Below are positions 1-8,156 of a DNA stretch of 64,000 bases, piece after piece. The notes under the pieces were generated by a model. That model searched no databases and was not told the DNA's origin. It worked only from the letters and a program-made list of their open reading frames with translations. Source of the stretch: Bradyrhizobium sp. CCGUVB4N (GTDB lineage Bacteria; Pseudomonadota; Alphaproteobacteria; Rhizobiales; Xanthobacteraceae); contig NZ_JANADP010000001.1 in NCBI RefSeq assembly GCF_024199945.1, positions 124,001-188,000 on the forward strand, given 5' to 3'. How positions within the stretch are numbered: position 1 is the stretch's first letter; every line of letters starts with the position of its first letter. The translations under genes and the position numbers were made by a program.

Positions 1-373
1 GTGCGCGCAACTTCGGCAGCTCCGGCCTGACCGCCTCGACCATCGGTGCAAAGCTGGAGTGGAACAGCAGCAGGCCGCAATCGAACCCGTCGAGGATGAA
101 CTTGTTCTCGGCCGCTTCATTGCGCGGATTGATCGGGCACCAGACGGCGGCAGCGCGCGAGATGCCGAACACGCAGGAGAAGGCAAGCGGATCGTTGCCG
201 GACAGGATCGCAACCTTCTCGCCGGGCGCGATGCCCGAGCGGTCGAGCCCACGCGCAATCCGATAGCTCAGCCGTTGCACCTCGCGATAGCTGAGATCGC
301 GTCCGTCCATGGTGAGGCAGGGCGCGTCGGCGCCGAGCGAAGCACCTTTGTCGAGGTAATCGATGAAGCGCAT
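1..373 (-). CDS. Acyl-CoA synthetase (AMP-binding family), N-terminal 124 residues, cut by the window edge
   Basis: The reading frame opens at the ATG at 373 and runs off the left end. The visible protein begins MRFIDYLDKGASLGADAP and continues with LSYREVQRLSYRIARGL, GIAPGEKVAILSGNDP and AAAVWCPINPRN, the typical N-terminal pattern of adenylate-forming fatty-acid or aryl-CoA ligases. The P-loop and catalytic lysine lie outside the window. The family activates a carboxylic acid as its AMP ester and then its CoA thioester. It is the third gene of an operon with the SDR at 1598-2401 and the reductase-like gene at 432-1559, only 58 bases downstream of the latter, so it probably activates the acid that those two oxidoreductases process. 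The substrate cannot be told from this part. Confidence 0.85.
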   Translation of the reverse strand, partial: MRFIDYLDKGASLGADAPCLTMDGRDLSYREVQRLSYRIARGLDRSGIAPGEKVAILSGNDPLAFSCVFGISRAAAVWCPINPRNEAAENKFILDGFDCGLLLFHSSFAPMVEAVRPELPKLRA

Positions 374-431
374 GGTCGCTCCCGAAGCTGCAGCCGGTGG
401 CGCAGAGAAACCGCGCCACCAGCCGATTGAC

Positions 432-1559
432 TTAATCGTGCACGGTCAGAATCGGCTTACCGACAAGGCCAAAACTGCGCAACTGGCCGAGCAATTCGTG
501 ATGGCCGAACGCCTGGCAGCCGGAGGCGAAGCCGACGCGCTTGGGCGGCTGCTGCAGCAGATGTGCCGCCGCATAGGCCTGAAGCATGCCGGTCTGCTTG
601 TAGTTGCTATTGCCGTTGATGACGCAGTGCGCGCGCCCCAACGGGCCGGAGGCATGCACCGAATCCAGCGACTTGTTGACGCGCGGGTTCTCGCGCGGCG
701 GCATCGTGTTCATCACGCTGGCCGCGGTCTGCGCCAACGCGGCGTAGCGGTCGTCGGGGTTCATGTTCTTGGTCGCCTCCAGCGCGCCGGCGACGATCTG
801 CGGCACGCCCAGCATCAGGGCGCGATTGAACACGCCGCCGAGCACCTTCACGTTGGCCACGCGCGGATCGCGCTTGAACCACACCGGATGCGAGGTGCCA
901 CCCCAGGGCAGCGCCAGCGCCAGCTCGTGCTGGCCGGGGATGGCGAGGTTGTAGAGCCCGGCATCGGGCTGATGCTCGACGTACTTGTTCTGCTCCAGAT
1001 AGTAGGCCTTGGCCATCGCAGCGTTGACCAGGATAGTCTGCGTCGAGGCGATGGTCGGGCTGCCGCCCCAGAACACGGCAATGTCGAGCGTGTCGAGGCC
1101 GGGCGTCTCCAGGCACAGCTGGGCTGCGATCTCGCCGGTGGTGTACATCTGCGCGATGCCTGGCGCCAACAGCAACCCGGCATTGGCGAACTTTGCGCCG
1201 AACTCCTGTTCGAGCGTGATCAGCCAGTCCTGCTCGCCGGTGGTGTCAGTGTAGTGGCACCGGGCAGCGGCGCAGGCCTGCACCACCTCGGTGCCGAATT
1301 TGGCGAAGGGGCCCACGGTGTTGAGCACCACCGAGGCGCCCTTGAACAATTCGGTCAGCGCGGCCACGGTGTGCGGCACCGTCACCACCTCGTAGTCGGC
1401 GGTCTCGATGCCGGCCACATTCGATTTCATCGCGGCGTTGAGCTTCTCGGTGCTGCGGCCGGCGGCGATGAAGGGGATATTGTACTCGCGCAAATATTCG
1501 CAGACCAGGCGGCCGGTGTAGCCGGACGCGCCATAGACGATGACGGGCTTCTTGCTCAT
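432..1559 (-). CDS. Saccharopine dehydrogenase-like NAD(P)-binding reductase
   Basis: A 375-residue protein starting MSKKPVIVYGASGYTGRLV, with the GASGYTGR glycine-rich nucleotide-binding turn at residues 9-16 expected of the saccharopine dehydrogenase NADP-binding family. Further family features are GASVVLNTVGPFAKFG (about 85-100) and CHYTDTTGEQDW (about 110-121). Members of this superfamily include lysine-pathway enzymes and trans-acting enoyl reductases; the lysine-pathway role is unlikely here given the neighbours. The start was chosen at 1559 because AGGAGG lies just upstream of that ATG; the frame stays open further upstream. It sits between an SDR and an acyl-CoA ligase in one minus-strand operon, so a reductive or isomerising step on a CoA or carbonyl intermediate is inferred, not shown. 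Confidence 0.8.
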   Translation of the reverse strand: MSKKPVIVYGASGYTGRLVCEYLREYNIPFIAAGRSTEKLNAAMKSNVAGIETADYEVVTVPHTVAALTELFKGASVVLNTVGPFAKFGTEVVQACAAARCHYTDTTGEQDWLITLEQEFGAKFANAGLLLAPGIAQMYTTGEIAAQLCLETPGLDTLDIAVFWGGSPTIASTQTILVNAAMAKAYYLEQNKYVEHQPDAGLYNLAIPGQHELALALPWGGTSHPVWFKRDPRVANVKVLGGVFNRALMLGVPQIVAGALEATKNMNPDDRYAALAQTAASVMNTMPPRENPRVNKSLDSVHASGPLGRAHCVINGNSNYKQTGMLQAYAAAHLLQQPPKRVGFASGCQAFGHHELLGQLRSFGLVGKPILTVHD

Positions 1560-1597
1560 TGCGATCCTCCTGATGGGTTGTTGGTGGTGATCCGCGC

Positions 1598-2401
1598 TCA
1601 CATGCCCATGCCGCCATCGACCGGCAGGCCGATGCCAGTGATGAAGCGCGCCTGGTCCGAACACAGGAAGACAGCAGCGTCGGCGATGTCCCTGACCTCG
1701 GCGAGCTTGCCGAGCGGCGTCTGCTCCACCACCGAGCCGACCGCGGCGTTGACGTCGGGCGCGAGCCCGATCTTCACGATGTCATTGGCGAGCTGCATGC
1801 CCATGTCGGTCGGGATCAGGCCCGGATAGATGCAGTTGACGCGCACGCCGAAACCGAGCTTGCCGGCTTCCATCGCACCCACCCGCGTCATGCGATCGAC
1901 CGCGGATTTGGTGCCCGAATAGACCGCGATGGCCGGGAAGGCGATCGTCGCCGCGACCGAGGCGATGTTGACGACGGCGCCGCCCTTGCCCGCCGGCCCG
2001 CCCGGACGCATGGCGCGGAAGGCGTGCTTCATACCGAGCACGGTGCCGACGATGTTGACGTCGCACATCCGCCGCGCGTCCTCGGCCTTGACCTCGGAGA
2101 TCAGCGAGGTGATCTCGATGCCCGCATTGTTGATCAGGATGTCGTAGCCGCCGAGCGTTGCGATCGTCGCAGCGGCCGCTTTCTCCCACTGCGCATCGTC
2201 GGTGACGTCGAGATGCACGAAGCCGGTCTTCACACCGAGCTTGGCAATCTGGCCGGCGCTGTCCTTGCCGACGTCATCGAGGATGTCGCCGATCATGACC
2301 GCCGCGCCGGATTGCGCGAGTGCATTCGCAATCGCGGCGCCTATCCCGCGGGCTCCGCCGGTGACCAGGGCTTTGCGGCCATCAAGACTCTTCTCACTCA
2401 T
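1598..2401 (-). CDS. SDR family NAD(P)-dependent oxidoreductase
   Basis: A 267-residue classical short-chain dehydrogenase. It has the cofactor motif TGGARGIG (about 14-21), the NNAG motif (about 91-94), an active-site YSGTK (Tyr-x-x-x-Lys) and a C-terminal ITGIGLPVDGGMGM, the usual substrate-loop and end of the family. The start MSEKSLDGRKALVTGG at 2401 follows a good GGGAGGA ribosome site. It is the first gene of the minus-strand operon that continues with the saccharopine-dehydrogenase-like gene and the acyl-CoA ligase, 160 bases from the nearest of three operator-like palindromes that lie between it and the tetR gene. It likely oxidises a hydroxyl of the operon's substrate. The exact substrate is not inferable. 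Confidence 0.9.
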   Translation of the reverse strand: MSEKSLDGRKALVTGGARGIGAAIANALAQSGAAVMIGDILDDVGKDSAGQIAKLGVKTGFVHLDVTDDAQWEKAAAATIATLGGYDILINNAGIEITSLISEVKAEDARRMCDVNIVGTVLGMKHAFRAMRPGGPAGKGGAVVNIASVAATIAFPAIAVYSGTKSAVDRMTRVGAMEAGKLGFGVRVNCIYPGLIPTDMGMQLANDIVKIGLAPDVNAAVGSVVEQTPLGKLAEVRDIADAAVFLCSDQARFITGIGLPVDGGMGM

Positions 2402-2560
2402 CGCACATCCTCCCTTTGCTGATCTTTTGGACTGATCTTGTCGCTGATGATCGGTGCGTGCTGCGCTTCGCAGCACGGTGCCGGCGCCATGGCGCAACGG
2501 CATGCGAGTCCGTTCCGGCGGCGCGGCGCCGGTGGGGGCATTTCCTCCATTTGCTGGCGT

Positions 2561-2642
2561 CTTGACGACTGTCCAAATTCTTGGCGCGCACCCTCCTCCC
2601 GGAGCTTGACAGTTGTCAAGGCAAAATTTGACAGTTGTCAAA
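2561..2642. promoter_or_regulatory. Three phased operator-like palindromes between the SDR operon and tetR
   Basis: Two near-identical 16-bp palindromes occur at 2605-2620 (CTTGACAGTTGTCAAG) and 2627-2642 (TTTGACAGTTGTCAAA), each with 7-bp perfect arms around a central GT. A weaker third copy, CTTGACGACTGTCCAA, is at 2561-2576. Start-to-start distances are 44 and 22 bp, so all three lie on the same face of the helix on a 22-bp grid. They sit between divergent genes and are the obvious binding sites for the TetR-type protein encoded at 2701-3336. A tetR start upstream of 2701 would put coding sequence over the third palindrome, which supports the 2701 start. Confidence 0.75.
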
Positions 2643-2700
2643 GAGGATGGTCTGTAGACGATGTGATCGTCGTAACGAAGAGACGGGAGACAGCGCGACA

Positions 2701-3336
2701 ATGGCGCGGCGAGCGACAGGAGCGGTGAAGCGTGAGGCCGTGGTGGAGGTCGTGCGGGACGACAAGTTCAACGCGCGGCGGATCGAGCTGGCGGAGGCTG
2801 CGCTCGAAACCCTGGGCGAGCTCGGCTTCGCACGCACCAGCCTGCGCGAAATCGCGCAAAACTCCGCGTTCACGCACGGCGTGTTCCACTATTATTTCAG
2901 CGACAAGCTCGACCTGATCTGCTGCTGCGTCCGCCACTACAAGGCGAAGTGCGTGACGCGATATGACGATGTCGTCGCGACGGCAACGAGCCGCGACGAA
3001 TTGACGGAGGGTTTCCTCGCCAAGCTCGCGGCAACGCTGCAGAGCGAAGCCCGCATGCACCGCCTTTGGTACGATTTGCGCTCGCAGGCGATGTTCGAGG
3101 CGGCGTTCCGCAAGGATGTGCTCGAGATCGACAAGAGCCTGGAAGCCATGATCTGGCGCATCGCCTCCCGCTATGCCGAGCTCGGCGGCAAGCGACCGGC
3201 GTCATCGCCGGCTGCGCTCTATGCGCTGTTCGACGGTCTATTCCAGAGCGCGCTGCTCAGGCACCTCGCGGGTGACAAGACGGCGACGCCCGAACTGCTC
3301 GACGAAGTCCGGCGCCTGATGCCGACGATCTGCTGA
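2701..3336 (+). CDS. TetR family transcriptional regulator
   Basis: A 211-residue protein with an N-terminal TetR helix-turn-helix: RIELAEAALETLGELGF, then TSLREIAQNSAFTHGVFHYYF, the recognition-helix signature, ending SDKLDLI at about residue 80. The remainder is the helical ligand-binding and dimer domain, with CCCVRHYKAKC at its start and several Trp/Tyr residues likely lining a pocket. The start MARRATGAVK at 2701 was chosen over the in-frame GTG at 2635 because the latter overlaps the operator and GGGAGA precedes 2701. It is divergent from the SDR/reductase/acyl-CoA-ligase operon and probably represses both itself and that operon through the 2561-2642 palindromes, with a substrate or its CoA ester as inducer (inferred). 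Confidence 0.9.
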   Translation: MARRATGAVKREAVVEVVRDDKFNARRIELAEAALETLGELGFARTSLREIAQNSAFTHGVFHYYFSDKLDLICCCVRHYKAKCVTRYDDVVATATSRDELTEGFLAKLAATLQSEARMHRLWYDLRSQAMFEAAFRKDVLEIDKSLEAMIWRIASRYAELGGKRPASSPAALYALFDGLFQSALLRHLAGDKTATPELLDEVRRLMPTIC

Positions 3337-3383
3337 AGCGCACGAGCGCGCATTCACGAAGGAAGCGGGATCCGTCACCGCTC

Positions 3384-6300
3384 TCACCACGCATAGCGCA
3401 GCACGCCCTTGCCGGCGTAGCTGCGCGTGACGTTGGAGAATTCGCCTTCGAATGTCGCAGCCGCAGACCAGCCGTTCAGCCATGCCTTTTCCACCGAGGC
3501 CGTGACCAGCGCCGCGTCGGCGGCCTGCGCTGCGCCGTTGACGACGAAGCTCGCGCCCGGCAGCGCCTGGAAGGTCGCGCCGATCGAACGATCGGGATTG
3601 AAATCGTGGGCCCATGCGATGCGGCCGCGCAGAGTGGCCACGCCATCGGCCATCGCAAAGGATTTGTCGGTGCGCAGGCCGAGTTCGCTGCGGGTGTCGA
3701 TGACGCTCTTGGCGCCATAGCTCAGGGCAAAGGTGTTATTGCCCGTGAGCGCCTGTTCCGCATAGGCCGGCAGGTCGAACGTGGTGAACTGGGCTGCCGC
3801 ATAGGGCGTGACGCCGGCGCCGCCGATCGAAGGCACGACGAAACGGTAGCCGCCTTCGAGCCGACCGGACCAGGCGTTCGCGTTGAAGCGGGCCTGGAGG
3901 TGATCGGCGCCTGCGATGGTGACGGTGCGGTCGGTGGTGATGTCCTGCCAGCCATAGGCCAGCGCACCCGTGACATAGGCCGCACCTGCATTGTGGCGGA
4001 TGAAAGCGCCGGCCTGAAACAGGTCGGAGCGGCCGGTGCCGCCATTGGCGACCGAGAAATTGGTGCCGCCGCCGGCAAGCGCAAAGCCGGCCACGGTAGA
4101 GGGGGAGATCCAGTAGTCGGCTCCAGCGGCTGTGCCCGCAATACGGCTGGTCGCGCTGTTCGAGCCGAGCGTCGCATTGCCATCGGTGGTCTGAGAGCCG
4201 CCAAAACCCGCGGCCCATACATTCCAGCGCGACTCGAAGCTCTGGGCCAACAGAGCCTTGCGCGACATCGCCGCATAGGCCTCCCGCTCGGCACCCTTGT
4301 CGGCACCCTTGCGGCCACCGGCGTAAGCGAGCGCCTCGCTGTCCTCTGCCGCATAGCCGGTCGTGCCACCGGATGCGCGCGGATCGCCGCGCCCCGCCAC
4401 GAACGGATCGGTCAGCACGCCCATGAACTGGTTCATGGCGCTGAACGTCGCCTGCTGCGAACCGGTTGCCGTTTCACCCGAGGCCTGTGTCAGCGCATTG
4501 AGCAGCGGCGTGCCTGCCAGCGCGAACAGCGGGGTGAAGCCGGCCGGCAGGACCGCGCCGCCGATCAAGGGAGCATCGATACCCGCGGCGACGTTGCGCT
4601 GATTGACGCTGGCATTGCCGGGCAGCGAGTACGACAGCAGGCCGGGATCGAGCGTCAGCAGCACGTCGTTGCCGACTTGGCTCAGCCGCGCGTTCCGCGC
4701 AAAACTGTTGGCGATCAGGAAGTCCACACCGGAAAAGCTGCCATTGACCGTGCCCGCGGTCGCGATGGTGTAGGTCGTCGTCGTCGCAAGGCGCGTCAGC
4801 GGATCCACCACCACCTTGCCGGCGAGGCCCGCCGTACCGCTGACGTTGAGCCGATCCGCGGTGTGGGCGGTCGGGTCCACGTCCACGATGAATTGCGCGC
4901 CCGCGCCCTGCACGAAATTGCCCGTGAGCGTCGTGGTGCCGACCGTGCCGACGCCTGATGGCGCCAGCGTGCCGCCATTGTTCAGCAGATTGCCGGCGCC
5001 GAGATCGACCGTCGCGCCGCTGTTGAACACGCTGCCCGCGAGATTGTTGAAGGCGTTCGATCCCGCGCCGAACGCGACACTGCCGCTGACAATGCCGGAA
5101 TTGTTCACCGTATGGTCGCCGCTGTTGCCGATGACGGCGTAAAGGCTTCCCGCGACCGATGCCGTGGCGCCAATGGTCAAGGTATTGGTTGCGCCGTTCA
5201 GATAGACGCCCCACGCGCCCGATATCGCGCCGCCATTGACCGTGACGGCGACATTGCCGCCACCGCCGGCATAGATGCCGCTTGCGGCGAGCGAGGTGAC
5301 GTTGCCGATGCTGTTCACCGTGACGTCGCCCCCGGCCTCGGCGTGGATGCCGTCGTCATGCGCGCTGATGTTTCCGCGGCTGGTGACCGTCGAATAGCCG
5401 ACGGCGGAGTACGCAAAAATTCCTGCGCCGCCGGACGCGGTGATGTCGGCAATACTGTCGACCGCGACGACGAACCCGAAGACATTCAACATGGTCGCAT
5501 AGATGCCGTGATCGGCGGCGCGGATGTTTCCGCGGTTGGTAATCGAGATAGCTCGCTGTGATACGATATACATGCCGGAGCCGTTGCTCACGGTCATGTC
5601 GCCGATGCTGTTGATCGTGACATCGCCCCCGCCGCTCACGATAATTCCGTAGTCACGGGCGACAAGATTGCCGTGGTTGGTAATGCTTGAGTTATCGAGG
5701 CTCGTCGCAAAGATGCCGGTACCACCGGACGAGATATCACCGCCATCATGCGTGATTGTCAGGGAGGCACCCGTCGGCGTCTGCGCGACAAGACCGTATT
5801 GAGTGGCCGTGATGCTTCCGTTCTGCGCGATCGTTATATCGCTAAACTGTGACCCGGCCATAATGCCGGTGGCGGCGACAATGTTCCCAGTGCTTTCGAC
5901 CCTAACGCCAAGGTTGCCTTCTGCGTAGATCCCGGCCCCCTGCGCGTTGATGTTTCCGACATCCTTGACGGTGATGCCTGCGCTGTACGAAACGGCAAAA
6001 ATGCCGCTACCAATGCTGGAGCTAATGTCGCCGCCGTGCGCGATGGTGATATCACCGCCGGTAAATCTGGCATGGGTACCGGTGTTGATGCCATCACGAT
6101 ATGCTGTGATCGTGCCGCTGCTGGTGATGTTGAGGCCAAGGGTGCCGAAAATGCCACCTGTGAACGCGTAGATGCCGAAACCGCCGGCCGAGCTGATGTC
6201 GCCCGCTTGGTTGATCGTCAACACCCCGGTTTCCCACGATCCCGTCGCCAAGGACGAGACATGAATGCCGTCGGCAGTTCCGGTCACGGCGATGGAATAG

Positions 6301-6608
6301 CGCGTCATGTCACTGTTGATCGTGACGTCACCGCTCCCGCGCTCGAAATCGATGCCGGACGTGCCCGTAGCCGGCGTGATCTTGGTCGTCAGCGAATTGA
6401 CGTTGAGCGTATCGACCGTGGCTTGATTGAAGTCAGCAGCGCCGATCCCGCCGGATTGATCGCCGGTACAGGTGGCGGTGGTTCCGACCGCGGTGCAGGC
6501 GCCCGGTCCGGCTTGCGCCGGCTGCAGCGCCATCAGCCCGAGCGCGCCGTTTGCCGCCGTGCCCAGCAGCGCCGCGCGCAAGCGGCGGCGCATTCCATTC
6601 CGCATCAT
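3384..6608 (-). CDS. Autotransporter (type Va secretion) with beta-helix passenger
   Basis: A 1074-residue protein. Residues 1-33 form a signal peptide (MMRNGMRRRLRAALLGT...LQPAQA). Residues about 40-500 are a run of roughly 25-35-residue repeats of the type GDISSSGGSGIFA / GNINAQGAGIYA / TVNSIGDMT, typical of a right-handed parallel beta-helix passenger. About 510-650 is a capping or autochaperone-like part (VQGAGAQFIVDVDP..., TYTIATAGTVNGSFSGV). Residues about 795-1074 are the outer-membrane autotransporter beta-barrel, ending in VLRYAW with a terminal aromatic residue as barrel proteins require. It is a single gene, convergent with tetR. No catalytic motif is visible in the passenger, so adhesion or surface interaction is only a guess. 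The passenger part contains stretches richer in A/T than its surroundings (roughly 5400-6250). Confidence 0.9.
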   Translation of the reverse strand: MMRNGMRRRLRAALLGTAANGALGLMALQPAQAGPGACTAVGTTATCTGDQSGGIGAADFNQATVDTLNVNSLTTKITPATGTSGIDFERGSGDVTINSDMTRYSIAVTGTADGIHVSSLATGSWETGVLTINQAGDISSAGGFGIYAFTGGIFGTLGLNITSSGTITAYRDGINTGTHARFTGGDITIAHGGDISSSIGSGIFAVSYSAGITVKDVGNINAQGAGIYAEGNLGVRVESTGNIVAATGIMAGSQFSDITIAQNGSITATQYGLVAQTPTGASLTITHDGGDISSGGTGIFATSLDNSSITNHGNLVARDYGIIVSGGGDVTINSIGDMTVSNGSGMYIVSQRAISITNRGNIRAADHGIYATMLNVFGFVVAVDSIADITASGGAGIFAYSAVGYSTVTSRGNISAHDDGIHAEAGGDVTVNSIGNVTSLAASGIYAGGGGNVAVTVNGGAISGAWGVYLNGATNTLTIGATASVAGSLYAVIGNSGDHTVNNSGIVSGSVAFGAGSNAFNNLAGSVFNSGATVDLGAGNLLNNGGTLAPSGVGTVGTTTLTGNFVQGAGAQFIVDVDPTAHTADRLNVSGTAGLAGKVVVDPLTRLATTTTYTIATAGTVNGSFSGVDFLIANSFARNARLSQVGNDVLLTLDPGLLSYSLPGNASVNQRNVAAGIDAPLIGGAVLPAGFTPLFALAGTPLLNALTQASGETATGSQQATFSAMNQFMGVLTDPFVAGRGDPRASGGTTGYAAEDSEALAYAGGRKGADKGAEREAYAAMSRKALLAQSFESRWNVWAAGFGGSQTTDGNATLGSNSATSRIAGTAAGADYWISPSTVAGFALAGGGTNFSVANGGTGRSDLFQAGAFIRHNAGAAYVTGALAYGWQDITTDRTVTIAGADHLQARFNANAWSGRLEGGYRFVVPSIGGAGVTPYAAAQFTTFDLPAYAEQALTGNNTFALSYGAKSVIDTRSELGLRTDKSFAMADGVATLRGRIAWAHDFNPDRSIGATFQALPGASFVVNGAAQAADAALVTASVEKAWLNGWSAAATFEGEFSNVTRSYAGKGVLRYAW

Positions 6609-6797
6609 GTCCGTTCATTGCCAATCGTGTCGCTGAACGACTTCTAGCGGACCCCGGCGCCTGACAATGTGCCGCCCGTCTCAAGCGCAAAAATTTCGCG
6701 ACGCCTGTTCGGCTATCGCGAGACCGCGACGATCCGCGCGCGTGTCGCAGCGCGGCTTCGATCCGGCTTCGTGGCTCGGCGGGGAAGGAAAGCGGCC

Positions 6798-7259
6798 TTA
6801 CGCCGCGGTCGCCGGCGGCAGCGCCAGCACCGAATAGATCGCCTGGGCATCGCGCGAGGCGCGGAGCTTCTTGGCGATGTCCTGGTCGCGGAGCAGGCGG
6901 GCGATGCGGGCGAGCGCCTTCAAATGATCGGCGCCGGCGCCTTCGGGGGCGAGCAGCAGGAAGACGAGGTCGACCGGCTGGCCGTCCATCGCCTCGAAAT
7001 CGATCGGGCGATCGAGCCGGGCGAACAGGCCGAAGATCTTCTCGAGCTTGGGCAGCTTGCCGTGCGGAATGGCAACGCCATAGCCGACCGCGGTGGTGCC
7101 GAGCTTTTCGCGCTGGAGCAGCACCTCGAACACCGCGCGCTCGTTCTGTCCGGTCAGCTCAGCGGCCTTGGCCGCGAGTTCCTGGAGCGCCTGCTTCTTG
7201 CTGTTGACCTTCAATGCCGGGAGAATCGCCTCGGGCGCGACCAGATCGGTAATCGGCAT
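6798..7259 (-). CDS. ptsN: PTS IIA-like nitrogen regulatory protein PtsN
   Basis: A 153-residue EIIA(Ntr) protein of normal family length. The phosphorylated histidine is His66 in the motif VAIPHGKL. MDGQPVDLVFLLLAPEGAGADHLKALARIARLL is recognisable as the conserved C-terminal half, with the acidic patch and hydrophobic core. It receives phosphate from PtsP through NPr and regulates potassium and nitrogen responses rather than sugar uptake. It is the last gene of the minus-strand rpoN cluster; 220 bases separate it from hpf, so it may also have its own promoter. Confidence 0.95.
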   Translation of the reverse strand: MPITDLVAPEAILPALKVNSKKQALQELAAKAAELTGQNERAVFEVLLQREKLGTTAVGYGVAIPHGKLPKLEKIFGLFARLDRPIDFEAMDGQPVDLVFLLLAPEGAGADHLKALARIARLLRDQDIAKKLRASRDAQAIYSVLALPPATAA

Positions 7260-7479
7260 GGAAGTGTTCCGAGGTGAATTAAACCGTCAGGTTCCGAATT
7301 GGCCGTCTCGATAGGTCGAGCCCGGCCGGCGTCAAGAAGGTGAAGCAGGAGGGGGACTTAGCCCAAGTCCCGTTACGTCCTGATGTGGGGCGCTTCTACT
7401 CCAACGCAATCCCGGTGCCAACTCCCGCGTGCGGCTTTGCCCCGGTCATTGTTAAGACCTGTGGTTGATACGGGGCTTC

Positions 7480-8079
7480 CTACCCCCCGGATTTGGTGCC
7501 CGGCGGGTCGATCCAGCCGACATTGCCGTCGGCGCGGCGGTAGATGATGTTCACCCGGCCCGAGGAGCCGTGCTGGAATACCAGGCAGGGTGCTCCGCTG
7601 AGGTCGAGTTCCATGACGGCTTCGCTGACCGACATCTGCCGCAGCGACGTCGTCGCCTCGGCGATGATCACGGGGCTGTAGCCGGTGACCTCGTCCTCGT
7701 CGTCGCCCTCCCCCGGCGCCTCCAGCACGTAAGCCGTCGCGTCCAGCGCGGCCAGCGCCGCGGAAGCGACGTGGGCCTTGCGGGCCGAACGGTCCTTGAG
7801 CCGGCTCTTGTAGCGCTTGAGCCGCTTCTCGATCATGATCAGCGCCTGGTCGGCGCTGGCATAGGCGTCCTGCGCGTTCGAATCGGCCTCCAGCGTTATT
7901 CCCGAATCGAGATGCAGCGCGCAATCGGTCCGGAAGCCGAAGCCGTCCTTGGACAGCGTGATGTGACCGGAATAATTGCCGTCGAAATATTTGCGCAGGA
8001 CCTCTTCAGTCCGGTCGGTCACGCGGCCTCGCAGGGCCTCGCCGACGCTGACGCTCTTGCCCGAAATCCGAAGAGTCAT
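7480..8079 (-). CDS. hpf: Long-form ribosome hibernation promoting factor
   Basis: A 199-residue HPF. The N-terminal domain (1 to about 105) begins MTLRISGKSVSVGEALRG and contains the basic helix ALIMIEKRLKRYKSRLKDR that binds the small ribosomal subunit. A linker rich in acidic residues (GEGDDEDEV) follows, then the C-terminal dimerisation domain (about 145-199) with SVSEAVMELDL and CLVFQHGSSGRVNIIYRR. The presence of the C-terminal domain makes this the long form, which joins two 70S ribosomes into 100S dimers in stationary phase. It lies directly downstream of rpoN, the usual position in proteobacteria. Confidence 0.95.
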   Translation of the reverse strand: MTLRISGKSVSVGEALRGRVTDRTEEVLRKYFDGNYSGHITLSKDGFGFRTDCALHLDSGITLEADSNAQDAYASADQALIMIEKRLKRYKSRLKDRSARKAHVASAALAALDATAYVLEAPGEGDDEDEVTGYSPVIIAEATTSLRQMSVSEAVMELDLSGAPCLVFQHGSSGRVNIIYRRADGNVGWIDPPGTKSGG

Positions 8080-8156
8080 GTGATGCCTCGCTTGGTTGCC
8101 CAGCTTGGATCGGTCGCGGTGGGGGATGAGAGTAGCGCGATTTCGCGCCAGCGCAA

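Noticed and set aside
363..1829. A 488-codon open frame antisense to the reductase-like gene
   Set aside because: Composition is typical of a shadow frame, and the minus-strand genes have ribosome sites and family motifs.
3606..4958. A 450-codon open frame antisense to the autotransporter
   Set aside because: No start context, signal or domain; the opposite strand encodes a clear autotransporter barrel.
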